Shown one piece after another: positions 47,301 through 60,600 of a stretch of DNA of 64,000 nucleotides (position 1 is its first letter; the number at the start of each line of letters is the position of its first letter). Where the stretch lies: the NCBI RefSeq assembly GCF_037975245.1, contig NC_092568.1, positions 25,403,501-25,467,500 on the forward strand, in the 5' to 3' direction. This stretch comes from Apostichopus japonicus. Taxonomy: Eukaryota > Echinodermata > Holothuroidea > Aspidochirotida > Stichopodidae. The notes below the pieces were generated by a model that worked only from the letters and a program-made list of their open reading frames with translations, made no database searches and was not told the origin of the DNA. Made by a program: the position numbers and the translations under genes.

Positions 47301-50300
47301 GAAATCCTTTACCTTCATCTTCAGAGTCAGAAGATGAAGAAGAGGAAGACGATGAAGATGTACCACTCTTTTTTCCTCCAATGCCAAAACCAAATCCAAA
47401 TTTTCCTTTCTTCTTTTTGTTCTTTTTCTTCTTCCCTTTTAGACCCCCTGATAAGCCTATACCTACATCAGGCCCCTTGATATCTCCTTTTCCTCCGATA
47501 TTAATATCTGGTGCATCAATATCAACATCACCCTTCAACTTGGCATCAGCATCAATATCACCATCAACATTAGGACCTTTCAACTTGATGTCTGCATCAG
47601 GACCCTTGAAATCCACTCCACCTGACAGATCTCCACCAATTCCTCCCGGGCCTTTAAGATCTATATCTGCATCTGGCTTGTCTACTTTAACATTGACATC
47701 AGTCTCTGGAAGTACCACATTCACATCACCACCAACATCCCCAGACAGGTCTAAGTCACCTTTCAGGTCAGCATCTGGACCATCAACATCAATCCCACCT
47801 TTTCCTGTGCCCTTGAATTTTGGTAAATGTATGCCTCCAAGCCCAAATCCAAACCCACCTTTCTTGCCTTTTCCTTTGACATCAAGATCCAGATCTGGAC
47901 CATCTACATCCACGTCTGGTCCTTTCAATTTCAAATCTGCTTCTGGTGTGTCCAAGTCAATATCACCTGAAACTTTCCCACCAATTCCACCAGAGAAATC
48001 TGGGCCACTGCCATCCACCTTAACATCTGGACCATCTACATCCAAGCTACCAGATACATCTGGGAGATCAACATCTGGTCCTCTCACTTTGACATCTGCA
48101 TCTGGCAAATTCACATCCAAATCTCCATCAATCTTTCCATGTGGACCTTTCAAATCAACATCGATATCAGCATTCCCTTTGCCTTTTCCTCCAAAATGGG
48201 GAAGATGGAAACCTCCAAAACCAAAACCAAATCCCTTTTTACCTTTTCCCTTGCCATCCACATCAATGTCAACATCCGGTCCATCAATATCACCTGACAC
48301 TTTTGGGATATCAACATCAGCATTGACATCCACACCAATATCACCAGATACATCCGGCCTAGATACATCTACTTCTCCTTTCGGCTTTGGAATTTTGACA
48401 TCAATGTCACCTTCAGGTACTACAATGTCTGCATCGCCAGAGATATCAGCTTTTGGCAAGTCCACATCTCCATCAAAGTCAACATCTACTCCTCCCTTAC
48501 CTTTGATCTTGATATCTGGTTTTTTGGCATCTCCTTTACCTCTGCTGCCAAATTTGGGCATTTTGAAACCAAATTTGCCTTTCTTTCCCTTACCTTTTCC
48601 ACCAAGATCAGCATTTATTTCGGGAGAGTCAATATCCAAATCAACATTACCAGATGCTTTAGGTGTATCAATATCAACATCTGGGGTTTTAATGTCAGCA
48701 CCTGCATCAATTGATACATCTGCACCTCCAAGATCCATGTCAGGGCCATCAATTTTGGCACCTCCGCCAACATCTATGTCAAGATCTCCTTTTGGTCCAT
48801 CTACAGAGATACCCCCTCCCAGTGAAGGACCCCTGAAGCCACCTTTCAGTTTCAGTTTACCTTCATCTTCAGAGTCAGAAGATGAAGAAGAGGAAGATGA
48901 TGAAGATGTACCACTCTTTTTCCCTCCAATGCCAAAACCAAATCCAAATTTTCCTTTCTTCTTTTTGCTCTTTTTCTTCTTCCCTTTTAGACCCCCTGAT
49001 AAGCCTATGCCTACATCAGGGCCCTTGATATCTCCTTTTCCTCCGATATTAATATCTGGTGCATCAATATCAATGTCACCCTTCAACTTGGCATCAGCAT
49101 CAATATCACCATCAACATTAGGACCTTTCAACTTGATGTCGGCATCTGGACCCTTGAAATCCACTCCACCTGAAAGATCGCCACCAATTCCTCCTGAAAG
49201 ATCCGGGCCTTTAAAATCTATATCTGCATCTGGCTTGTCTACTTTAACATTGACATCAGTCTCTGGAAGTTCCACATTCACATCACCACCAACATCCCCA
49301 GACAGGTCCAAGTCGCCCTTCAGGTCAGCATCAGGACCATCAACATCAATCCCACCTTTTCCTTTGCCTTTGAACTTTGGTAAGTGTATGCCACCAAATC
49401 CAAATCCAAACCCGCCTTTCCCTTTGCCATCAAGATCAAGCTCCGGACCATCCACATCTGGTCCCTTGAAATCGACATCCCCCTCGATATCTGGTCCTTT
49501 TAACTTGATTTCTGCATCGGGCAATTCCACATCTGCCCCTCCTGACAAGTCTCCACCAATACCTCCTGACAGAGATGGACCTTTAAAATCTACATCTGCA
49601 TCTGGTTTGTCCACTTTCACATTGACGTCAGTTTCTGGAAGTTCCACATTCACATCACCACCTACATCCCCAGAGAGGTCTAAATCACCCTTTAGGTCAG
49701 CATCAGGACCGTCAACATCAATACCACCTTTTCCCTTGCCCTTAAACTTTGGTAAGTGTATGCCGCCGCCAAGCCCAAATCCAAACCCGCCTTTCTTGCC
49801 TTTTCCTTTGCCATCAAGATCCAGCTCTGGACCATCCACATCTGGTCTATTCAAATCGACGTCACCCTCGATATCTGGTCCTTTTAACTTGATTTCTGCA
49901 TCGGGCAATTCCACATCTGCCCCTCCTGACAAGTCTCCACCAATACCTCCTGACAGAGATGGACCTTTAAAATCTATATCTGCATCTGGCTTGTCTACTT
50001 TAACGTTGACATCAGTTTCTGGAAGTACCACATTCACATCACCACCAACATCCCCAGACAGGTCTAAGTCACCCTTTAGGTCAGCATCAGGACCGTCAAC
50101 ATCAATCCCACCTTTTCCTTTGCCTTTGAACTTTGGTAAATGTATGCCTCCAAACCCAAATCCAAACCCACCTTTCTTGCCTTTTCCTTTGACATCAAGA
50201 TCCAGATCTGGACCATCTACATCCACGTCTGGTCCTTTCAATTTCAAATCTGCTTCTGGTTTGTCCAAGTCAATATCACCTTGTACATCCCCACCAATTC

Positions 50301-53300
50301 CACCAGAGACATCTGGGCCACTGACATCAACCTTGACATCTGGACCATCTACATCCAAGCTACCAGATACATCTGGGCGATCAACATCTGGTCCTCTCAC
50401 TTTGACATCTGCATCTGGCAAATTCACATCCAAATCTCCATCAATCTTTCCATGTGGACCTTTCACATCAACATCGATATCAGCATCCCCTTTGCCTTTT
50501 CCTCCAAAATGGGGAAGATGGAAACCTCCAAAACCAAACCCAAACCCAAATCCCTTTTTACCTTTTCCTTTGCCATCCACATCTATGTCAATGTCGGGTC
50601 CATCAATATCACCTGACACTTTTGGCAAATCAACATCAGCATCGATGTCCACTTTTCCACTAATATCACCAGATACATCCGGGCCAGATACATCTATTTC
50701 TCCTTTCGGCTTTGGAATTTTGACATCAATGTCACCTTCAGGTACTACAATGTCTGCATCGCCAGAGATATCAGCTTTTGGCAAGTCCACATCTCCATCA
50801 AAGTCAACATCTGCTCCTCCTTTACCTTTGATCTTGATATCTGGTTTTTTGGCATCTCCTTTACCTCTGCTGCCAAATTTGGGCATTTTGAAACCAAATT
50901 TGCCTTTCTTTCCCTTACCTTTTCCACCAAGATCAGCATTTATTTCGGGAGAGTCAATATCCAAATCAACATTACCAGATGCTTTAGGTGTATCAATATC
51001 AACATCTGGGGTTTTAATGTCAGCACCTGCATCAATTGATACATCTGCACCACCAAGATCCATGTCAGGGCCATCAATCTTTGCACCTCCACCAACATCT
51101 ATGTCAAGATCTCCTTTTGGTCCATCTACAGAGATACCCCCTCCCAGTGAAGGACCCTTGAAGCCACCTTTCAGTTTTAGTTTGCCTTCATCTTCAGAGT
51201 CAGAAGATGAAGAAGAGGAAGACGATGAAGATGTACCACTCTTTTTCCCTCCAATGCCAAAACCAAATCCAAATTTTCCTTTCTTCTTTTTGCCCTTTTT
51301 CTTCTTCCCTTTTAGACCCCCTGATAAGCCTATGCCTACATCAGGGCCCTTGATATCTCCTTTTCCTCCGATATTAATATCTGGTGCATCAATATCAATG
51401 TCACCCTTCAACTTGGCATCAGCATCAATATCACCATCAACATTAGGACCTTTCAACTTGATGTCAGCATCAGGACCCTTGAAATCCACTCCACCTGAAA
51501 GATCGCCACCAATTCCTCCTGAAAGATCCGGGCCTTTAAAATCTATATCTGCATCTGGCTTGTCTACTTTAACATTGACATCAGTCTCTGGAAGTACCAC
51601 ATTCACATCACCACCAACATCCCCAGACAGGTCCAAGTCGCCCTTCAGGTCAGCATCAGGACCATCAACATCAATCCCACCTTTTCCTTTGCCTTTGAAC
51701 TTTGGTAAGTGTATGCCACCAAATCCAAATCCAAACCCGCCTTTCCCTTTGCCATCAAGATCAAGCTCCGGACCATCCACATCTGGTCCCTTGAAATCGA
51801 CATCCCCCTCGATATCTGGTCCTTTTAACTTGATTTCTGCATCGGGCAATTCCACATCTGCCCCTCCTGACAAGTCTCCACCAATACCTCCTGACAGAGA
51901 TGGACCTTTAAAATCTACATCTGCATCTGGTTTGTCCACTTTCACATTGACGTCAGTTTCTGGAAGTTCCACATTCACATCACCACCTACATCCCCAGAG
52001 AGGTCTAAATCACCCTTTAGGTCAGCATCAGGACCGTCAACATCAATACCACCTTTTCCCTTGCCCTTAAACTTTGGTAAGTGTATGCCGCCGCCAAGCC
52101 CAAATCCAAACCCGCCTTTCTTGCCTTTTCCTTTGCCATCAAGATCCAGCTCTGGACCATCCACATCTGGTCTATTCAAATCGACGTCACCCTCGATATC
52201 TGGTCCTTTTAACTTGATTTCTGCATCGGGCAATTCCACATCTGCCCCTCCTGACAAGTCTCCACCAATACCTCCTGACAGAGATGGACCTTTAAAATCT
52301 ATATCTGCATCTGGCTTGTCTACTTTAACGTTGACATCAGTTTCTGGAAGTACCACATTCACATCACCACCAACATCCCCAGACAGGTCTAAGTCACCCT
52401 TTAGGTCAGCATCAGGACCGTCAACATCAATCCCACCTTTTCCTTTGCCTTTGAACTTTGGTAAATGTATGCCTCCAAACCCAAATCCAAACCCACCTTT
52501 CTTGCCTTTTCCTTTGACATCAAGATCCAGATCTGGACCATCTACATCCACGTCTGGTCCTTTCAATTTCAAATCTGCTTCTGGTTTGTCCAAGTCAATA
52601 TCACCTTGTACATCCCCACCAATTCCACCAGAGACATCTGGGCCACTGACATCAACCTTGACATCTGGACCATCTACATCCAAGCTACCAGATACATCTG
52701 GGCGATCAACATCTGGTCCTCTCACTTTGACATCTGCATCTGGCAAATTCACATCCAAATCTCCATCAATCTTTCCATGTGGACCTTTCACATCAACATC
52801 GATATCAGCATCCCCTTTGCCTTTTCCTCCAAAATGGGGAAAATGGAAACTTCCAAAACCAAAACCAAACCCAAATCCCTTTTTACTTTTTCCATTGCCA
52901 TCCACATCAATGTCAACATCCGGTCCATCAATATCACCTGACACTTTTGGCAAATCAACATCAGCATCGACATCCACACCAATATCACCAGATACATCCG
53001 GCCCAGATACATCTATTTCTCCTTTCGGCTTTGGAATTTTGACATCAATGTCACCTTTAGGTACTACAATATCTGCATCGCCAGAGATATCAGCTTTTGG
53101 CAAGTCCACATCTCCATCAAAGTCAACATCTACTCCTCCTTTACCTTTGATCTTGATATCTGGTTTTTTGGCATCTCCTTTACCTCTGCTGCCAAATTTG
53201 GGCATTTTGAAACCAAATTTGCCTTTCTTTCCCTTACCTTTTCCACCAAGACCAGCATTTATTTCGGGAGAGTCAATATCCAAATCAACATTACCAGATG

Positions 53301-53887
53301 CTTTAGGTGTATCAATATCAACATCTGGGGTTTTAATGTCAGCACCTGCATCAATTGATACATCTGCACCACCAAGATCCATGTCAGGGCCATCGATCTT
53401 TGCACCTCCACCAACATCTACGTCAAGATCTCCATTTGGTCCATCTACAGAGATATCCGGGCCTTTTATACCTATATCTGCATCTGGTTTGTCCACTTTC
53501 ACATCGATATCTGCTTCTGGAAGTACCACATTTACATCACCACCAACACCCCCTGATACATCCAAGTCACCCTTTAGGTCAGCATCAGGACCATCAACAT
53601 CAACCCCACCAAATTGTGGCAGTTTGAAACCACCAAAACCTCCTTTCGCACTTTTCTTTTCTTTCCCTTTCAAGTCAATATCCACATTTGCATCACCAGA
53701 TACTTTTGGAGAATCAATGTCAACTGTGGGAGACTTGACATCCACATTACCACCAACAGCTGCACCTGGTATCTTCACATCAGCCTTGCCACTAGGAATT
53801 TCTACATCTGCACCACCCTTGAGAGAAGGTCCTTTGAGTCCTCCTCTTAGTTTTATTTTGGTTTCATCATCAGAATCTGAACTCGAA

Positions 53888-53920
<33 letters not shown>

Positions 53921-54687
53921 GAAGAGGAACCTTCTCTCTTTAAACCAATTTTTCCTCCCAATTTACCTTTCTTCTTCTTTGGGCCTTTTCTTTTCTTTCC
54001 TTTCACTTTGATAGCTGGCAATCCGACATCAAGATCAACATCTGCACCCCCTGAAGCATTTACTTTCGGTCCCTTCACCTCTGCATCAACTCCTCCTGCA
54101 ATACCTCCTGAAAGATCTGGTGCTTCTGCTTTGCCACTTGGCAATTGGGGAATATCAGCCGAAATATCTGCATCTCCTTCCACCTTTGGTGCATGTACAT
54201 CAATGTCAACTGATGGAGTTTCAATATCTCCTTCTAATGTTGGTGCCTTAACATCACCACTTAGCTCTAAATTTGGACTTTTCTTATTGTCATCTGACTT
54301 TCTTGAAGGAAAACTGAAGTTACCAAATAGCTTGAAACCTCCAGAGCTTTTATCTCGTTTTCTTTTCAGGTTCTTGTTTTTTGGAACATCCACTTTAGCA
54401 CTAGCATCAACGTCTGGAATGGCAACGTTAACACTACCTTTTGCTTCTGCATCACCACCCAAGTTAGCCTCATCTGACGTTCTCTTTCGAGGTCTGAAAA
54501 GTCTTGTGAGTGTATTTGATTTTTTCTTGTCTTTTGCTCCAATGTTCAAATCTACATCTACACTTGGCAGTTCAATAGATGCGTCTGCACCAGTACCACC
54601 TTCTGGTGTATCCACTGAGAGAGAGGGGCCCTTCACATCAATCTCTGCAGAAGCAGAAACATCCGGTACTGAGGGTGGCTTTGCAAA
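39049..54687 (-). CDS. AHNAK: AHNAK-like giant exon (5,212 codons plus stop)
   Basis: An uninterrupted 15.6-kb exon. The minus-strand acceptor TTTCGGCAG sits just above 54687 and the exon opens FAKPPSVPDVSASAE. The ATG at 54714 lies in the intron and is not the start. Order from the N-terminus: a mixed repeat region with basic KKKKS segments; an acidic Ser block near 53,900; two nearly identical 2,325-bp modules; a shortened third; more diverged KFGFGG/acidic-Ser modules down to about 43,700; a Gly-rich array of GLSFGLSG units (42,930-41,900); a last acidic-Ser block near 41,430 and the FFSWGRK segment; then the unique tail. A single huge exon for the repeat body is also the arrangement in vertebrate AHNAK. 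Confidence 0.9.
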
Positions 54688-57600
54688 CTGCCGAAAAATG
54701 AAACACATGAACATAAAAGTAAGTTATAACTGGAAAACTAATGGGCTCAGTGATTTGTTGCCACATTTCATTTCAGAACATTCAAAAGTGACCTGGGATA
54801 CACAAGTTTTGGACCATTGCTGATATCAAGTTATCGGCAAGGTTCTTGCAGTACTTTAGAGCAGTGCTACTGCTTCGTCTTGATTAGTTTTGCTTCAACT
54901 TGGATAAATTTGTTTGACTTCTGTTGCCCTGTAATGACCTTTCACATGAATTGGAAGGTACATGGTTCTTGCACTTACTATGATCAGTCTGCATAACCAA
55001 TAACCAAGACTTCCATTTGGAATTACCAAGACAAGATTTTCAGACTTGTTAACACCAACCGATCTTGACCACCACATATAACTAGAGCACCAATGGTGCA
55101 GAAGCTCATACCTTTTCGAGCTGAAAAATGTAGGGCCCACAAAACCAATTTTGGGCCTGTGAGGGATACCCCCCCCCCCCCTCCGTTAGCAGAATCCTGG
55201 CCACACCACTGGCTATAATTCCTATTTTCCCCTTTAAATCCTATTTTACCCACTCTCTCAAACAATACCACTGACCTACCCTATTAAACTTTCTCCCCTC
55301 TACCTTAGCAGACATAACAAGCACTCCCTACAAGACATAACTTCACAAGCTGCCTACATACCTCAGGCTCAAAGACTTCTAAGAATCGGCAAGTGCTGAT
55401 TGGCTATAGAGCTCTCATGCTTACAGTTCAACAGTTAATAACAACTCCCAGTCCTGCTTTAATTCCACTAACAGCCTCTGCAGAGCTTAACCACAAATGT
55501 AAACAAACACTGCAGAAACTGGGAGACAAATTAAAGGAGCTTTGGCAAAAAGTGAAGGCTCAGATTTTTTTGAACAATGGGGATTAATTGTAATTAATTA
55601 ACTTTTGACCAAAAATTTTTAGGCATCACCTTATTCATACACAATCCAACAATCATCAGTTCAACTTTGAATATGATCCATCAAAATCTTGAGGAGATTG
55701 AGATATTTGAAATATTACAAAGAATGACCCCGGATGACCCCCTAAATGACCTTTGACCTCAATTTTCCGAACACCCCTCGTAACTCTCATCCCGAGGAAC
55801 ATTGTGACCAAGTTTCATTATAATTGGCCATACACTGTACGAACAGGAGCAATTTGAAAATATAGGGCCGCGGCCCGGGCCACAAAAGACCTCTAGTTGA
55901 TCTTTGATCTCAAATTCATGAACACCCTGAAGGTAAAACTACCATAGTACTATCGTGACAAACCCTCAACATTGTACCATGGAATCTGTAGGAGAAGAAG
56001 CATTTTGTGTATTTCCACAAAATGGCCCATTACGGCCCACAGGTGACCTTTGTCCCCAAATTTTGGATCATCTCTGATGGCCCTATACCCAATGGTCCTT
56101 GTGTCCAAGTTTCATGAAATTCCATCAAACACTGTGCGAGTGGAAGCGGTTTTACCAATTGTTGACGGATAGAGTGATAGAGTGATAGACGCCGCACTGT
56201 AACAATAGCTCACACCAGCATGCTGGTATGAGCTAAAAATAGGGTTCTGAAACTTGCCTTGAGGATCTACATACCATGTAAGAAACTATATGTTTTACAA
56301 GCATTTCAGACTGAGGCCAATTTGCATGTAATACTTTTGGTCTCCACAGTAAATATTGTTTTTGCCTCAACATGGTTCCATATTTTGATGTACAATTACA
56401 CTATGGCAACACAGGTTAGTCTACTGTACGTGCCAATACACACACCACCAAAGACAATATGGGTAGTGTACTCAATGTACTGCATACACACATCAAGTAT
56501 GAGAAGTATCCATGATTCCTACCTTGAGATATCATGTTTGATGGCTGGTGACCCAAATGGCCTTTGACCTACACTAGAAACAACTGAATTTTTATTTCCC
56601 ATATAATGCATTCACATGCCACCTATTAAAAGTATCCATGCTTCCTAACTTGAGATATCATGTTACAAGGTTTCGATATTTGTATGCGATCAAGAGCTGC
56701 TATTTTTTCCAATTCCTCATGTCACAGAGCCACTTCTAGATAAAAATGTTTGATTTTTCTTTATAATTTTTACTAATTTTTCTAAATGAAAGGACAATTG
56801 TTTTTCCCTAAAATCAATGTCAATGTTTAACTGATATGTAGAACTTTGATATTTCAACAAAAGAAAAAATCCCAGACACTACACCCAATGAGGAATACAG
56901 TTGAAGGTGAAAATAACTAACACATGAAATTCCAGTCACATTTGGCTCTCTGATGTCATTTAAGACTAACTTCTTAGTCCTCTTTTCATACATATGAAGG
57001 AACATGAAAGGGATGATATCTTGCAAATTGAAGATGATTTTGTAAGCTTTTGGTGGAATTGTTTATCATTTACTTCCCTATCATTTGCATCAGTGAACAT
57101 GCTAGGGTTTATCTTTCCTTTAATGCTTCTGGCCAAACCAGAAGCCAAAGTCATCATGGTTAACATCTCTCCATTTAAAACTAGCCTATTTGACAGATCG
57201 GACAAACATGTTCTTTCCCTGTAAATCTTTTTAAATAAACTGGCAAATGACCGTTCAGCCTTCGTCTCTTTGACATATAAGAAAATAATGATTTTCCCCT
57301 TTTAAATTTACTTTTAAATGTAGCTCACATTTATTTAAATACACTGTAAAATATTGCAGAATGTGTTGAAAACAAACCTGTGATAGTCAAGTGAGTACAT
57401 GATCTTTGTACAAGCTTTCATACAGTAGAAGACTTGAGTTTTTCTTTTATAATTCCTATGCTTGATTTAAATTACATATATATATATACCATGAATAAGA
57501 CATACCGGTGCACATATCCCAGCTGTATAACAGCAACTTTAAAATATGAAATAAGCCAGGCAGAAGCATATGGAGATATTAACAATTATACAGTTTTACA

Positions 57601-60600
57601 TGATGTCAAGCCTACTCATTATTAAGCAGCACCCAAATAATAGGCTTCCTGAACAAAATATTAAATCCACATGTAAAGTTTAAGATCTGTTCAAGCTTCC
57701 CTTCTTGAGATATTGTGTTTACAAGGTTTTCAGAATTTGAGCCCTGCTGACCACAAATGATCACCACAAAAAAAACAATGGCATTTTTCTACTAACTATA
57801 ACACATCCACATTAAGTTGATATCAAGTATGAAGTCTAGGGGAAGCAGAGCTGAGGGTGGGGACCATGACAACCAGTTATGTTGAAAACCTGTGCCCCTT
57901 TTCAAATGTATTGAAATGTAATTTTTATGTCCGCTTTTTTATTTTATTTGTGTGATTGGCAATTGACCTTGTAGTAAGTTTCTTTTTGTGTAGAAAAAAC
58001 ATTCAAATACTACAGTTTAATGTTGAGGTACCTTTGTGGTTTGCCTCCTCAAAATCAAAGTCACAATTCCCACTGCCTCCCAGAGTCCCCACTGCTCCTC
58101 TGTATGTCTCCTCCCCACCTGTTAGATTAAACACCCCTGATGTGGCTGCACTATTGAGGCATGTTACATACAAAGTACTATTTAATGCAAAGATTCATTT
58201 TGCATTCTGCAAGGAATCAAATGCTGGGAAAGCTGCTTGCCAATGTCCCATCTTTATTTCACATCCATCAAAAGATGAAGTATAAGGTACTGGCTGTCTC
58301 AGTTACATTGGAAGGTGACTTACCACGCCCGCTTCCACGGTAGGAGCAGCTATGGGTGCCTCAATTGATGCTTCCACCTGGTCTGAAACGCTAACCTCTG
58401 CACCTGAATAATCAAGATAATGTTTAATATAAATTTAACTAAAAATATGATAAAAAGGTAAATATATTTAAATTTAATCCCACCTGGTTTTGCTTTCTTC
58501 TTGTAAGAAGAGAATCTCTTTGGTCTTTCATATTCCTTTTAAATTGTCAAGTGATTTCAAGTCATCACTGCTGCCACTATACAGCTACAGTATTCATTCA
58601 CTTTCGTTCTACCGAGAAATGTTTTAGCCATTAAGTATAAGAAGACTGGAGACAGCTGAGAGAGGAGTGAACTAAATAGTTCAGTTAACATTGGGTGTTA
58701 CAGTATCTTATCGAACAGAGACTAGGCTGAAGAGTTGCACGCCCCTAATCCACCCCACCCCCCCCCCCCCGCTTCCCCATCAGGCAAATGTGTCAAAGAC
58801 ACAACAGCAAAAGTAAGTCCCAATGTCAGAGGTAACATGGGAAAACATCCAAAATCAAATAAATGTGCAACAGATTTTTGAATACTAATTGGATAGACTT
58901 GTGTTGGACAAATTAATAGAAAAGGCTTGTGTTGCCATATGTGAGGCAGTTACCTATCATCTCTCAGTCACTTTTGCTACAAGTGCACTGTCGAAAAAAC
59001 AACCTACAGTGTGCCATAAGAACTATTTCCTTCCGTAGGCCATTTTCATGAGATGAGGAAAAATACTTTTCGTCAAGTAACCTCCTTAGAAATAATTGTA
59101 AAAAGTTGTTCTGCCTGGAATTGATCATGGTCGATCCGGAAAAGTTTTAATCATCAGTGCTGGATCTGAAATTATTATTATTATATTATCTGAAATTGAG
59201 GTATTTTTCTCATGTCATCTATGTCACTCCACTTGAATGGGCCACAAAATGCTAGATTTCCTTGTCCAGATATATTAATTTCCAATTATAGAAACAAGGC
59301 ACTTCTTTGGTAATTTCTGTGAATACGATCATTCTGTTGTTGCCAGATAAAATCATAAAAACCGGATGCACTGATCAAATTTGGGATCACATAAAAAAAA
59401 ACCTCTGGATAATGCTTTTTCATAAAATAGCAGAATAATTAATTTTTCTTTTCACTAGAAGTCCCTTTCAACAATGGATGCAATTAAAATTAGCATATAA
59501 AAGCATTTTCTATGAACAAACAAGGCTTCTTACTGTGGCAACCACTTTGCCATGAAATCTTAGGAGATACTTTTTATAGCAAAACCATGTAACCAAACTG
59601 AACATATAATATGACATTTGCCTCTTACATAGTCAGACTCACCTCAATATTGCATGTATAGATACTGTACCCGACGTTGAATAACATTTCATTGAGATGT
59701 TGAAACACCAAACACAAATTTTAATTAAATCTGAAAAACGATCCCATTGACGCTTATATTGCGCCAATGTTCACATTTTGAGAGTTATTTTCTGCATAAA
59801 GGCAGAAATGGATTGAGGATATAAACTGTACTTGGATGATATATAATTCTGATTGTATGGTTATGAAACTTGAGTGGATGGAACAAATGTATCAATGACA
59901 AATAATCACAGACGAACAATAAAATTAAAGAGAATAAAACTCAGAGTGTTAAAACCATACAAGGCAAATGGAATTGCTTACAAAACAATTGTTTAAAGTA
60001 GAGCAGGAAGCACAATTTTGACCAAGTTTGGTTTTCCACCATCTAACCTTCCACCCCCCGGCAATTTAGCCTTCTACATTATTCCTTTCTACCCCTGGTA
60101 ATCACATTCAGTGACCAGTTTAAGTCTGCTATTCACAGTGATTCAGAAGACAGTAATCCTTCATTTATCAAGGCTTGTATTGTCTTTAATCCTGCTCAAA
60201 TATTATTTACAGGTCAAACCTCAAGTCAGTAAATATTATTGATAACTACAGACAGCTTAGTTTGTTTTATGGAGCGTCAAGACTAATACCACACATTGCA
60301 CACAAAGCAATCGCACCCTATTTAACCCCTGGAACTGCACATCTTCCAAGAAAGAAAATGAAAAAAAAAGAAAGAAAAAAGTTTTAGTCATTAATTATAA
60401 TCCCAAAAACCCTTTTGAACAGTTAATTGAAGTTAGTTTTAGTAGTTGGATTGACCATTAGTACTATAAAGAATCTACTATGTTACAGTAGATAATTTTG
60501 CAGTTTCTGTATCTACTAGGTGTTTGGTTGCAGCAGTGGGTTTGCTTTCTTTTCAAAAAAGCAATGCAGTCAATGCCCAGTCAAGGTAACAGGTCCATCA

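Noticed and set aside
41264-47302. Open frames of 904, 600 and 477 codons on the + strand
   Set aside because: They lie antisense to the AHNAK-like exon; the translations are Ser/Pro/Phe-rich low complexity caused by the sense repeats and lack of Tyr/His/Gln, with no start context or splice logic.
47381-54823. A 2,480-codon open frame on the + strand as a second gene
   Set aside because: Same composition artefact; its repeats are the exact antisense of the AHNAK-like modules.
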